Notes: generated by a model from the letters alone, not told the origin. DNA of 43,365 nucleotides from an uncultured bacterium (GCA_913009335.1 CAJVXN010000016.1:1-43365); one strand, 5' to 3'. Numbered from the stretch's first letter, positions 8,275-21,344 are shown. Program-made: numbers and translations.

Positions 8275-8487
8275 TTAGTTGACTGGATCATAGCCACCGG
8301 CAGAGAAAGGATGGCAGCGGATAATGCGCTTTAAAGTCTTGAATCCGCCTTTCAGCGCGCCATATCTTTCTATTGACTCGTGGGCATAACAAGAACAGCT
8401 CGGCCTAAAACGACAAGAAGGAGGCAACAAGCCGGAAATATAACTCCTATAGATATTAAGACCCCAAAGAATTGTTTTCTTAATCAT
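8275..8487 (-). CDS. yidD: Membrane protein insertion efficiency factor YidD
   Basis: LNIYRSYISGLLPPSCRFRPSCSCYAHESIERYGALKGGFKTLKRIIRCHPFSAGGYDPV. Confidence 0.96.
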   Translation of the reverse strand: MIKKTILWGLNIYRSYISGLLPPSCRFRPSCSCYAHESIERYGALKGGFKTLKRIIRCHPFSAGGYDPVN

Positions 8488-8627
8488 AAGCTAGAGAGCG
8501 ATGGTTTGGCATCCGATAGCCAAAGCCATAACTCTTTACCGTCTGCGCCTCTGCAGCCTTGTCACCCCAGATGAAACTAACAATTCCTCCCGCAAAGCTC
8601 ACACCACAGCCCCACAAAACAGACAGG

Positions 8628-8765
8628 CTACTTAGTAAGAACCTTGCGTCCTTTACGTCTTCTTCTTTTTAGAATTATTCTCCCCGCTGACGTACTCTTT
8701 CTCCGACGAAAACCGTGTACACGTTTACCCTTTATTTTTGTAGGCGTAGTTAAATTTTTCTTCAT
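8628..8765 (-). CDS. rpmH: 50S ribosomal protein L34
   Basis: RC translates to MKKNLTTPTKIKGKRVHGFRRRKSTSAGRIILKRRRRKGRKVLTK* (45 aa); not in the ORF track because of its size. Confidence 0.93.
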   Translation of the reverse strand: MKKNLTTPTKIKGKRVHGFRRRKSTSAGRIILKRRRRKGRKVLTK

Positions 8766-8773
8766 GATGTCAA

Positions 8774-8801
8774 ATTATAACATATTAACATTTTAAGTCA
8801 A
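8774..8801 (-). promoter_or_regulatory. Sigma-70 type promoter for rpmH (TTGACT-16-TATAAT)
   Basis: RC TTGACTTAAAATGTTAATATGTTATAAT; -10 ends 8 nt before the rpmH ATG. Confidence 0.65.
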
Positions 8802-8885
8802 GAAAAATAACCTGGACGCCGGGAATTAAGTAGGATAAATTATACCACTATTCAATCTCTATATTTAAGCAAATTAAAATTTCTC

Positions 8886-8913
8886 TTGCAAAAAAAACCT
8901 ACTTTGATATAAT
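8886..8913 (+). promoter_or_regulatory. Sigma-70 type promoter for dnaA (TTGCAA-16-TATAAT)
   Basis: TTGCAAaaaaaacctactttgaTATAAT about 85 nt upstream of dnaA. Confidence 0.6.
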
Positions 8914-8969
8914 ACCCACCAGCCAGCAAAAAGGTGCCAGTCGATAAAGTAATTTTCTCATAACCTCGC

Positions 8970-8978
8970 TGTGAATAA
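8970..8978 (-). promoter_or_regulatory. Consensus DnaA box (TTATTCACA on minus strand)
   Basis: tgtgaataa = RC of TTATTCACA (TTATNCACA consensus), 22 nt before dnaA. Confidence 0.65.
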
Positions 8979-8999
8979 CTTGTGAATTTTTAAATAATC

Positions 9000-10361
9000 A
9001 TGGATATACTACCCGTCTGGACAAAAGTTCAAAAAATTATTGAGGGGAAAATCGGTTTAACCGCTACACAAACCTGGTTTAGCCCGGTAAAACCCAGCAT
9101 CAGAGGCGTAGACACCCTTGTGCTTGAAATGCCGGATAATTTTTTCAAAGATTGGTTTAATCAGCACTACCTAGGCTTAGTGGAAGAGACTTTAAAAGAT
9201 ATCGCTCCTACATTTCAAATTAGTCTGGCTGTCGCAGCAACTATTCCTAGCGATAAAAAGTCCCCGCCTATAACACCCCTTGTAAATTCTACCGGATCTC
9301 CAAATATAGAAGCAAAGCCCAAACCGGCGCAAACTGCAAAAACCCCCTACATGAACCCGCGGTATTCTTTTAATAATTTCGTTGTTGGCCCGTCTAATAG
9401 ATTTGCCCACGCCGCAGCCCTGGCAATAGTCGATGCTCCGGCTAAAGCCTACAACCCCTTATCTATCTACGGTGGGGTGGGGTTAGGAAAAACTCATTTA
9501 ATGCAAGCAATATGCCTGGGAATATACAATAAAAACCCTAAAGCAAAAATTTTCTACACAACATCGGAACGTTTTACTAACGAATTAATCAACGCTATAC
9601 AACATCACTCAACATCATCATTTCGTGCCAAATACCGTAATGTTGATATTTTACTTATCGATGATATCCAGTTTATCGCCGGGAAAGAATCCACGCAGGA
9701 AGAATTTTTTAATACCTTTAACGCTCTTTATGACACACATAAACAAATTATTTTCTCTTCAGACAGACCAACCAAAGAAATACCCAACCTGCAAGAACGG
9801 CTAGTTAGCCGCTTTGGATGGGGCCTTGTTACCGATATCCAACCCCCGGATTATGAAACCCGGGTTGCGATTCTTAAAAAAAAGCTGGAGCGGGAGCCGG
9901 TGAAAGTTCCCGATGAAGTGGTTTTATTCATTGCTGAACGTGTTAAAACCAACATAAGAGAATTAGAGGGAGCACTTATACGGGTTGTTGCTTATTCATC
10001 GCTCGAAGAAAAACCGGTTTCATTATCCCTGGCCCAAGAGATATTAAAAGACATGCTTAGAGAAACTAAAAAAATCATTACTATTGAACTAGTGCAGCGT
10101 TCAGTGGCAGAGTTTTTTAACCTAAGCGTTTCAGATCTTAAGAATAAAAAACGCAATAAAAACATAGTCTTACCTCGCCAAATTGCTATGTATTTAGCCA
10201 GACAGCTTACAAATCTTTCTTTTCCTGATATTGGCGACGCGTTTGGAGGGAAAGACCACACAACAGTACTTTACGCGTGTAATAAAATTAAACAACTTAT
10301 TAACAAGGATACAAAAGTATTGGATTTTATCAACAAGTTAACCACAGATATTAAACTTTAA
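9000..10361 (+). CDS. dnaA: Chromosomal replication initiator DnaA
   Basis: YSFNNFVVGPSNRFAHAAALAI...GGVGLGKTHLMQAI...VDILLIDDIQFIAGKESTQEEFFNTFN...C-terminal GDAFGGKDHTTVLYACNKI. Confidence 0.98.
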   Translation: MDILPVWTKVQKIIEGKIGLTATQTWFSPVKPSIRGVDTLVLEMPDNFFKDWFNQHYLGLVEETLKDIAPTFQISLAVAATIPSDKKSPPITPLVNSTGSPNIEAKPKPAQTAKTPYMNPRYSFNNFVVGPSNRFAHAAALAIVDAPAKAYNPLSIYGGVGLGKTHLMQAICLGIYNKNPKAKIFYTTSERFTNELINAIQHHSTSSFRAKYRNVDILLIDDIQFIAGKESTQEEFFNTFNALYDTHKQIIFSSDRPTKEIPNLQERLVSRFGWGLVTDIQPPDYETRVAILKKKLEREPVKVPDEVVLFIAERVKTNIRELEGALIRVVAYSSLEEKPVSLSLAQEILKDMLRETKKIITIELVQRSVAEFFNLSVSDLKNKKRNKNIVLPRQIAMYLARQLTNLSFPDIGDAFGGKDHTTVLYACNKIKQLINKDTKVLDFINKLTTDIKL

Positions 10362-10500
10362 TTAAAAGGTTATTAACAGGGTTTTATTTTTACAACATAT
10401 TGGTATTAAATAAGTTTTGTTTCTATTAAATAAAAAACGTCCCTCTATTACCACGACTACTATTTTTTTATTTAATAATTAATTATATTATAGCCCGAAC
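10297..10500. other. oriC: Candidate oriC core: four near-consensus DnaA boxes followed by AT-rich DNA
   Basis: TTATTAACA (10297), TTATCAACA (10327), TTAACCACA (10338), TTATTAACA (10370), all same orientation, then a strongly AT-rich stretch up to dnaN. Confidence 0.55.
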
Positions 10501-10535
10501 ACATGTTAAAAACTCGGGTGTATTGGAGAAAATCA

Positions 10536-11627
10536 ATGAAAATACAAATTTTTAAAGATGATTTATTAAATAGTATCCAGATTGTACAGAATATAGTAAA
10601 CCCGAAAGCCAGTTTACCTATTCTTTCAAATATTTTACTTGAAGCAAAAGACAATAAACTTAAATTAATCACAACTGATTTAGATGTAGGTATTTTAGTT
10701 TCTATTCCAGTTAACATACAAGAACCTGGGAGTATTACTATTCCCGCGCGTAAGATATTCGAAGTAATTAGGGATTTACCTAGCGGTACCGTGAATATTA
10801 CTGTGAGGAAGAATAATATTGTCATAATCGAATCACAAAAATGCCAATTTAAATTAATGGGGCTCCCAAAAGACGAATTCCCTAATCTACCAACTTTTGA
10901 AGATAAAAAAGTGGTTAAAATAGAGCAAAAAATATTTAAAGAGATGTTGAATTTAACCTATTTTTCTTTATCTCGTGATGAAACACGTTATATTTTAAAT
11001 GGTATTTTAATGGAGATTAAACAAGATACTATAAAACTAATTTCTACTGATGGGAGGAGGTTGGCTGTTGTTGAGAGAAAACTAAGTACCCATACAAATC
11101 AAGAGATAAAAATAGTCGTGCCGACTAAGACAATTCAGGAACTACTCCGTAATTTAAAAGACGACGACATCCTATCTATTGTTTTAGGTTTAAATCAGGT
11201 AATGTTTGATTTATCGGGGATGTTGATAATCTCAAGGTTGATTGAAGGGGAATTTCCTAATTATCAACAGGTTATTCCACAGCCTGTGGATACGAAAATC
11301 AAGATAGATAAGGGTGATTTTTTACTAGCTTTAAAACGAGCGAGTTTGCTCTCCACGCCTGATTATCAGGCAGTAAAGTTAGAGGTGTTTAAGAATAAAA
11401 TGGTTGTTTCAAAATCTACCCCTGATATCGGAGAATCAAAAGAAGAGATAGATATAGAATACGGAGCAAAGGAATTAGCCGCGGGCTTTAATCCTAATTA
11501 TCTAATTGACGTGTTGAAGAACTTGAAATCCGAAGACATTGAGATTGAATTAACAGATAGCGAAAAACCCTGCGTTATAAGGCAAGAGGGGTATGTTTAT
11601 GTTGTTTTACCTATGAGGCTGAGCTAG
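10536..11627 (+). CDS. dnaN: DNA polymerase III beta subunit (sliding clamp)
   Basis: MKIQIFKDDLLNSIQIVQNIVNPKASLPILSNILLEAKDN...C-term YVYVVLPMRLS. The ORF track start at 10503 is probably 11 codons too early. Confidence 0.96.
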   Translation: MKIQIFKDDLLNSIQIVQNIVNPKASLPILSNILLEAKDNKLKLITTDLDVGILVSIPVNIQEPGSITIPARKIFEVIRDLPSGTVNITVRKNNIVIIESQKCQFKLMGLPKDEFPNLPTFEDKKVVKIEQKIFKEMLNLTYFSLSRDETRYILNGILMEIKQDTIKLISTDGRRLAVVERKLSTHTNQEIKIVVPTKTIQELLRNLKDDDILSIVLGLNQVMFDLSGMLIISRLIEGEFPNYQQVIPQPVDTKIKIDKGDFLLALKRASLLSTPDYQAVKLEVFKNKMVVSKSTPDIGESKEEIDIEYGAKELAAGFNPNYLIDVLKNLKSEDIEIELTDSEKPCVIRQEGYVYVVLPMRLS

Positions 11628-11637
11628 TTTTAATGAT

Positions 11638-11934
11638 ATGGGAAAACCAATTGCTATTAAAAGTATTATCAAAGAAGTTATTAATGGTTTAAGCCCGGCC
11701 GACGGGAATAATAAACAAAATATTACACGCGCATTAAATAAAGCTGTAGATGTAAAAACACTAAAACATATAAAACTAGAGGATTGTAAGGATGATAAAT
11801 TAATAATACGGGTAGATTCTTCCGTGTGGCTTTACACTTTAAATTTACGGGCACCAAAAATACTCTTACGTATAAATGACGCGCTTGGCGCCCCGGGTAT
11901 TAAAAGGTTAGTGTTTAGAATTGGGCGTGTGTAA
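11638..11934 (+). CDS. DUF721 / DciA-like protein
   Basis: 98-aa protein between dnaN and gyrB; KLIIRVDSSVWLYTLNLRAPKILLRINDALG pattern typical of DUF721. Confidence 0.7.
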   Translation: MGKPIAIKSIIKEVINGLSPADGNNKQNITRALNKAVDVKTLKHIKLEDCKDDKLIIRVDSSVWLYTLNLRAPKILLRINDALGAPGIKRLVFRIGRV

Positions 11935-11972
11935 ATATATAAACTTGTAAAATAAAAAGATGACGGAGATAG

Positions 11973-15707
<3,735 letters not shown>

Positions 15708-15716
15708 TTTATAGGA

Positions 15717-18700
15717 GTGGAAAATATGTATGCTAGAGGAGAAAGAGTAATTTCGGTTTATATAGAAGAGGAAATGAAGGATTCGTATATCTCTTATGCG
15801 ATGAGTGTTATTGTTGGGCGCGCGCTTCCGGATATAAGAGACGGATTAAAGCCGGTGCATCGGCGAATTCTTTATACGATGCATGAGCTTAATCTGCGCC
15901 ATAACCAGCCATACAAGAAGAGTGCGCGTATTGTTGGTGACTGTTTTGTTAAAGACACGATGATCCTTACAGAAGAAGGGCTTGTATCTATCCAGGATGT
16001 TAAACGGGGGGATGTCGTTTATACGCAGAGAGGATGTGGGCGTGTTAGCGAACTTTATGTGATGCCTCCGAAGGAATTGTTGCGAATAGAGCTTGATAAT
16101 GGAACATATAATACGGTTACGCCGTCACAGAAAATAAAGGTTTTAAACAGCGATTTTAAGCTGGAATGGAAAGAAGCCAACAGGTTAAAAAGCGGCGATT
16201 ATATTGTGGTAAAAAGCTGTTATCCGGATATAAAACGCAAGGCAAAATTGCGGAAAACCCATTTTTTAAATCCCGGGTGTTTGAATGAAAACATTGCTTA
16301 TCTATTAGGTCTTTTTGTTTCGGAGGGGTGGATAGAAAAAAACAAACAGAGAAAAGATACCTATAGGATTAGCATTGCCTGTAATAGCCGCCAGATTATA
16401 GAAAAGGCAGCAGATATATTAATGCAGGAATTTGATTACCTAGCGAATATAGAGAAGAAGCGCTATGTATATCAAAACGCCAAGGCAGAAGAGGCGGTAA
16501 ATTATAGATATACGCTAAGGATTAATAGGGAATATATAACCAAATTTTTCATTAGTAACTTTAAAATCGCGGGCCTTAAGGCGCCCACCAAGCAAATTCC
16601 TCGCCAAATTTTTATCTCTCCTGAATCCGTTATTTATGCTTTTATATCCGGCTTGGTAGACGGCGATGGCAGCGTGCATAATAAGCGTAATACTATTCAT
16701 TATGGCTCTGTGTCGGAGAAGTTAATAAACCAACTACAAATTTTACTTCAGCATTTAGGGGTGTTCGCGGAAAAATATAGTGATGATAATTTTAAAAAGA
16801 TTCATTTTATTTGCGGCAGGAGGGTGAAGCGTAGATTACCATTTCATAGCCTGGAATTGGGAGGGGTTAATGCTAAATTGCTTGCTTCTAAGATTTCCTT
16901 GTGCCAACAGAGCAAGGAAGCAAGGCGCACCCGGATTATCAGCCAAAGATTGAAAAAGGCAGCTTTTGAGGTAGTTCCTTATGCGGGTGAAAATATATTC
17001 GCGGAATTGACCAATAAACATATAGGCGGTGGATGGTATAAATCTGCTTCCGGCGAAAAATTCCGAGCGGGAATAAAATATTCCGCGGGATCTAAGATTC
17101 GATATTCAAAAGAGCTGAGAAGTTTGCCTCTACGGAAAACACAAATTATTGAATGGGGCATTAAGGAGAAACTAGAAAAGATAAAATCACCGCTCTATGA
17201 TTTTGTAAACCACATTATAAAAGATAATATATATTTTATAAAAGTCGCCTCCATAACTAAGGCGCCCAGCCAAACTACATATGATATCCAGGTAGACGGC
17301 GACCATGAATTTATTGCCAATGGTATGGTGTCGCATAATTGCTTGGGAAAATTTCATCCCCATGGCGATACTGCGGTCTATGACGCTTTGGTGCGCATGG
17401 TGCAGGATTTTTCTTTGCGCTATCCGCTTATCGATGGCCAGGGAAATTTTGGTTCTATTGACGGGGATTCCGCTGCGGCAATGCGTTATACAGAGGCCCG
17501 AATGAGCCCTATCAGCAATGAAATGCTGCTAGACATAGAAAGAGATACTGTAAATTTCTCTCCGAATTTTGACGCTTCCTTAAAAGAGCCGGTAATTCTC
17601 CCTTCCGTATTACCTAATCTATTAATTAATGGTTCATCTGGTATTGCTGTAGGCATGGCCACTAATATTCCTCCGCACAATTTAGGCGAGGTGGTTGACG
17701 GGATAGTTTATTTGCTGGATAATCCGGATGCCGATGTGAAACAGTTAATGCGTTTAATAAAGGGGCCGGATTTTCCTACGGGGGGGGTTATTTGCGGGAA
17801 GGTTGGCATAAAAAGCGCCTATTCAACGGGGCGCGGTAAGCTTCTTGTGCGTGGAAGGGCCGCGATTGAAAGGCAGAAAAACGGAAAAGATTTAATTCTT
17901 ATAAATGAAATTCCTTACCAGGTAAATAAAACTTCTCTAATCGAGTCTATCGTGGGTTTAGTGGAAAGCAAAAGAGTAGAAGGGGTTTCGGATATCCGAG
18001 ATGAGTCGGATAAAGACGGTATGCGTATTGTTATAGAGCTAAAGCGGGGGATCGAGCCGCAGATAATATTAAATCAGCTATATAAGCATACTCAGCTTGA
18101 GACGACATACGGCACAATACTTCTTGCTTTGGTAGGGGGAAGGCCCAGAGTTTTAACCCTCAAACAAATACTCTCCGAATATATTGTTCACCGCAAGATA
18201 GTTATCCGCCGGCGCACGCAATTTGACTTAGATAAGGCTTTAAAACGCGCCCACATTTTAGAGGGTTTAAAAATTGCCATAAAGTTTCTAGACAGGATCA
18301 TAAAAACAATACGCGCATCAAAGAACACTTCGGTAGCTAAGGCCGCGTTGATGAAGAACTTTAAACTTTCTGATTTGCAGGCGCAGGCAATTTTGGAAAT
18401 GCAACTACAGAGATTAACCGCTCTTGAGCGCGATAAGTTGGACGCTGAATACGCAGAAGTTTTAAAAAAGATTGAGTTATGCCGCGCTATCCTTGCCTCG
18501 GAGGAAAAAGTCGAGAATATCATAAAAGAGGAACTAAGCGATCTTAAAAAACGTTTTGGGGATGGGCGTAGAACCGAAATAGCCGCGGAACGCGAAGAGA
18601 TAGAGGTGGAAGATTTAATCGCCGAAGAAGATATGGTAGTGACCATATCGCATGCGGGATACGTAAAGAGACTGTCGGTGTCTGCCTATCGAAAACAGCG

Positions 18701-19775
18701 TAGGGGCGGGAAAGGTAGTACCGCGATGGGCATGAGGGATGAAGATTTTATTGAGCATTTATTTGTTGCTTCAACTAAAGATTATCTGCTTGTATTTACC
18801 AATAAAGGGAAAATCTATTGGCTTAAGGCCCATGAAATTCCCCAGGCAGGCAGGACATCTAAAGGAAAAGCGGTTGTTAATCTTTTAGAGATGTCTAATG
18901 ATGAGTCAATTTCCGGAGTAATTCCCGTTAAAGACTTTTCGCCGGATAAATATCTTTTGATGATTACAAAATACGGTTTGATTAAGAAGATAGATCTAGC
19001 GGCATTTAGCAAACCAAGGCGCGCTGGAATTATCGCTTTAGGTTTAGGTAAAGATGATCAGCTTGTAGATGTACAGCTTACCGATGGAGCAGGGGAGATA
19101 CTTATTGCGACATCTCAAGGTAAGGCCATAAGATTTAAGGATGCTGATGTGCGAGACATGGGTAGAGGGGCTCGCGGTGTGCGAGGGATTAGGCTTGCAA
19201 AAAAAGATATAGTAATCGGGACAGCACTTGTAAGGCGCGATGCGACCGTTCTTACCGTAACCGAACACGGTTTTGGCAAGAGAACTGATTTTGATGAGTA
19301 TAGACAGCAGTCCAGAGGAGGCAAGGGGATTATTAATCTTAAGACCACCGAAAGAAACGGAAATGCCGTAGCATTAAAATCGGTTATTGATGATGATGAG
19401 TTGATAATGATCACGCAAAGTGGCATGTTGGTTAGGTGTGCGATTAAAGATATCCGCGCAACCGGACGTTCGACACAGGGTGTGCGCCTAATAAGATTAT
19501 CTGATAAAGATAAAGTTGCTTGCGTGGCTCGCGTTGTACCCGAAGAAGAAGATAAAGTCGAGGCATTACGAGCAAAAGAAGAAGCAGCAAGGAAAGAAGA
19601 AGGTAAGGCCGAGGAAGAAAGCGCTCCGGGGGCAGTCGAGATAGAGCAGGAGGAAAAGGAATCAGAAGAAAATAAAGTAGTAGAAACGGCAAAGGTGGAA
19701 GAAGCAGCTAAGGGGAAAAAAGAAAAACCAAAGGAAAAGACTGTTTCTAAAAGAAAAATAAAAAGGAAAAGATAA
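15717..19775 (+). CDS. gyrA: DNA gyrase subunit A precursor with intein
   Basis: [36 protein letters not shown]...KKSARIVGD // [55 protein letters not shown]; charged Lys/Glu-rich C-terminal tail. Confidence 0.98.
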   Translation: MENMYARGERVISVYIEEEMKDSYISYAMSVIVGRALPDIRDGLKPVHRRILYTMHELNLRHNQPYKKSARIVGDCFVKDTMILTEEGLVSIQDVKRGDVVYTQRGCGRVSELYVMPPKELLRIELDNGTYNTVTPSQKIKVLNSDFKLEWKEANRLKSGDYIVVKSCYPDIKRKAKLRKTHFLNPGCLNENIAYLLGLFVSEGWIEKNKQRKDTYRISIACNSRQIIEKAADILMQEFDYLANIEKKRYVYQNAKAEEAVNYRYTLRINREYITKFFISNFKIAGLKAPTKQIPRQIFISPESVIYAFISGLVDGDGSVHNKRNTIHYGSVSEKLINQLQILLQHLGVFAEKYSDDNFKKIHFICGRRVKRRLPFHSLELGGVNAKLLASKISLCQQSKEARRTRIISQRLKKAAFEVVPYAGENIFAELTNKHIGGGWYKSASGEKFRAGIKYSAGSKIRYSKELRSLPLRKTQIIEWGIKEKLEKIKSPLYDFVNHIIKDNIYFIKVASITKAPSQTTYDIQVDGDHEFIANGMVSHNCLGKFHPHGDTAVYDALVRMVQDFSLRYPLIDGQGNFGSIDGDSAAAMRYTEARMSPISNEMLLDIERDTVNFSPNFDASLKEPVILPSVLPNLLINGSSGIAVGMATNIPPHNLGEVVDGIVYLLDNPDADVKQLMRLIKGPDFPTGGVICGKVGIKSAYSTGRGKLLVRGRAAIERQKNGKDLILINEIPYQVNKTSLIESIVGLVESKRVEGVSDIRDESDKDGMRIVIELKRGIEPQIILNQLYKHTQLETTYGTILLALVGGRPRVLTLKQILSEYIVHRKIVIRRRTQFDLDKALKRAHILEGLKIAIKFLDRIIKTIRASKNTSVAKAALMKNFKLSDLQAQAILEMQLQRLTALERDKLDAEYAEVLKKIELCRAILASEEKVENIIKEELSDLKKRFGDGRRTEIAAEREEIEVEDLIAEEDMVVTISHAGYVKRLSVSAYRKQRRGGKGSTAMGMRDEDFIEHLFVASTKDYLLVFTNKGKIYWLKAHEIPQAGRTSKGKAVVNLLEMSNDESISGVIPVKDFSPDKYLLMITKYGLIKKIDLAAFSKPRRAGIIALGLGKDDQLVDVQLTDGAGEILIATSQGKAIRFKDADVRDMGRGARGVRGIRLAKKDIVIGTALVRRDATVLTVTEHGFGKRTDFDEYRQQSRGGKGIINLKTTERNGNAVALKSVIDDDELIMITQSGMLVRCAIKDIRATGRSTQGVRLIRLSDKDKVACVARVVPEEEDKVEALRAKEEAARKEEGKAEEESAPGAVEIEQEEKESEENKVVETAKVEEAAKGKKEKPKEKTVSKRKIKRKR
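15942..17339 (+). mobile_element. GyrA intein (466 aa) with LAGLIDADG homing endonuclease
   Basis: Starts [37 protein letters not shown] motifs [13 protein letters not shown] and [13 protein letters not shown]; ends [23 protein letters not shown]. Confidence 0.95.
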
Positions 19776-19780
19776 ATATT

Positions 19781-19863
19781 GACCCCATCGTCTAGTATGG
19801 CTTGGGAACCCCGCCTGCGGCCACCGCCGCTGGCGGGGCAAGCGGGGCGACACCGGTTCAAAT
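19781..19863 (+). pseudogene. Truncated tRNA-Glu copy, broken after the T-loop TTCAAAT, with GC-rich palindromic anticodon arm
   Basis: GACCCCATCGTCTAGTATGG and CGACACCGGTTCAAAT are identical to intact tRNA-Glu at 20109-20183; the middle is CCCCGCCTGCGGCCACCGCCGCTGGCGGGGCAAGCGGGG; the 3' half is replaced by the GIY-YIG start codon. Confidence 0.85.
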
Positions 19864-20133
19864 ATGTTTTATGTTTACATAGTGCAAAGCTTAAAAGATA
19901 AGAGATATTATATAGGGCACACAAAGAATTTAAAGAAAAGAATAGAGGAGCATAGTAGGGGGAAATCGAAAGCCGTTCGTTATCGGGGGCCGTTTGAATT
20001 GATCTATAAAGAAATGTATCAAACAAAAAACGAAGCTTTTTATAGAGAGCGGCAGATTAAGAGTTATAAAGGTGGAGAGGCTTTTAAGAAATTATTAAGT
20101 AGAGCATTGACCCCATCGTCTAGTATGGTCTAG
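19864..20133 (+). CDS. GIY-YIG nuclease; ORF ends inside tRNA-Glu
   Basis: MFYVYIVQSLKDKRYYIGHTKNLKKRIEEHSRGKSKAVRYRGPFELIYKEMYQTKNEAFYRERQIKSYKG; C-term LTPSSSMV* is tRNA-Glu sequence. Confidence 0.88.
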   Translation: MFYVYIVQSLKDKRYYIGHTKNLKKRIEEHSRGKSKAVRYRGPFELIYKEMYQTKNEAFYRERQIKSYKGGEAFKKLLSRALTPSSSMV

Positions 20134-20183
20134 GACAAGAGCTTTTCAAGCTCTCGACACCGGTTCAAATCCGGTTGGGGTCG
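20109..20183 (+). tRNA. tRNA-Glu (TTC), no encoded CCA
   Basis: GACCCCATCGTCTAGTATGGTCTAGGACAAGAGCTTTTCAAGCTCTCGACACCGGTTCAAATCCGGTTGGGGTCG. Confidence 0.95.
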
Positions 20184-20314
20184 CTTATAAATAGAGCAGG
20201 GTAATCAAGCAGCAAAATTTTTTACTTGCTGCTTTTTACCTTTTGGAGATTAGGGCCATGTTAAAAAAAGCATTAGTAATCTTAGCAGACGGATTTGAAG
20301 AAATAGAGGCGATA
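20177..20314 (+). repeat. Direct repeat copy A: tRNA-Glu 3' end to codon 19 of the DJ-1 gene
   Basis: ggggtcg...aaagcagg...aagcagcaaaa...gctgctttttaccttttggagattag...atgttaaaaaaagcattagtaat...gaagaaatagaggcgata, nearly identical to 21531-21662. Confidence 0.9.
20207..20237 (+). terminator. Intrinsic terminator after tRNA-Glu
   Basis: AAGCAGCAA-attttttac-TTGCTGCTT + T-tract. Confidence 0.7.
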
Positions 20315-20317
20315 TAA
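20258..20317 (+). pseudogene. 5' fragment of DJ-1/PfpI gene (19 codons then stop at the junction)
   Basis: MLKKALVILADGFEEIEAI* matches the first 19 residues of the gene at 21606; keeps the GGAG ribosome-binding site. Confidence 0.85.
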
Positions 20318-20416
20318 TCAGGGGATACAATACTAACTTGTTTAACGTTATCACTCACGAGTTGCGAGAAATAATCCAGTAGTTAGTTTTTATTAACAAT
20401 TTGAGAGGAGGAAAAA

Positions 20417-20827
20417 ATGTTTAAATTACCAGTGATTAGGTTTTTTGTGTTATCGTTTTGTTTAGTATTTATGTTGTCGGGTTGTTCTGTTTTTATGGCG
20501 GCAAAACAGCCAGGGAAAAAAGATATAAGCCTATTTAAAGTGGGTACTTCGAGAAGCTTGCTTATCGCTGAATTTGGCGCACCAATTATTAGTGAAGAAA
20601 GAAACGGTAAGAAGTATGAACTATTTAAATTTACTCAAGGCTATGGCGGTGCTTCTAAGGTCGGGAGGGCTATGTTCCATGGCGCAGCTGACGTTTTTAC
20701 GTTAGGTCTTTGGGAAGTGGTAGGTACTCCCACGGAAATGGTTTTTGATGGATCAGAGATGGCCTATGAAGTAAGTTACGACGCGGATAATCGAGTTGAA
20801 ACCGTAGCAAACTTGAAGAAAAAATAA
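20417..20827 (+). CDS. Small lipoprotein, function unknown
   Basis: Signal peptide with lipobox FMLSGCS; SD GAGGAGG upstream. Confidence 0.75.
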   Translation: MFKLPVIRFFVLSFCLVFMLSGCSVFMAAKQPGKKDISLFKVGTSRSLLIAEFGAPIISEERNGKKYELFKFTQGYGGASKVGRAMFHGAADVFTLGLWEVVGTPTEMVFDGSEMAYEVSYDADNRVETVANLKKK

Positions 20828-20876
20828 ATTGGTAAAAATAAGGAGTATTTTATAGCGTTAAATAGGGGACTAGATA

Positions 20877-21344
20877 ATGAAGAATAAGTTTTTATTAATA
20901 ATATTAGTATTATTTTTGGTAGCTGGATGCGCAACGCCTATGGTAGCCAGTTTAGAAAAACATAAAAATCACTATCTTCCTATTCTTAACCCCCATAAAG
21001 GATTGATATATCTTTATAGAGAATCGTCTTATGTAGGGAGTCTAAGAGGGCTTTATGTGGATATTGATGGGAAAAGATCTGGTGCTTTAAATAGCGGCAC
21101 ATATTTTGTATATGAAGCAGACCCTGGCGAAAGAGTAATAGTTGTAGAAAATTGGCTGGGCAAAGCTCCTTATCGCATCGTAAATGTCGAAGCCGGCAAA
21201 AGATATTACGTGAAAGCGGGCATTAAAGCGGGCTTATGGGATGCAGTCCCATATATAAATATTAGCGATAAGGAAGAAGGTAGACGGGCAATTAGCGATC
21301 TTGTTTATGCAACTATGAAACAGAAAGATTTACAGAAAAATTAG
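20877..21344 (+). CDS. DUF2846-like lipoprotein
   Basis: Lipobox LVAGCATP; HKGLIYLYRES...YVDIDGKRSGALNSGTYFVYEADPGERVI...VEAGKRYYVKAGI. Confidence 0.7.
   Translation: MKNKFLLIILVLFLVAGCATPMVASLEKHKNHYLPILNPHKGLIYLYRESSYVGSLRGLYVDIDGKRSGALNSGTYFVYEADPGERVIVVENWLGKAPYRIVNVEAGKRYYVKAGIKAGLWDAVPYINISDKEEGRRAISDLVYATMKQKDLQKN

Noticed and set aside
15942-17339. GyrA intein as the mycobacterial-type allele
   Set aside because: The insertion is before LGKFHPHGD, upstream of the mycobacterial site AAMRY/T, which is uninterrupted here ([10 protein letters not shown]).
19115-20026. 303-aa minus-strand ORF, Ser-rich
   Set aside because: Antisense to gyrA 3' end and the GIY-YIG gene; no start context or recognisable motifs.
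19864-20133. GIY-YIG ORF as a UvrC fragment
   Set aside because: Complete single-domain GIY-YIG protein (about 90 aa) without any UvrC-like extension, bounded by tRNA-Glu copies.
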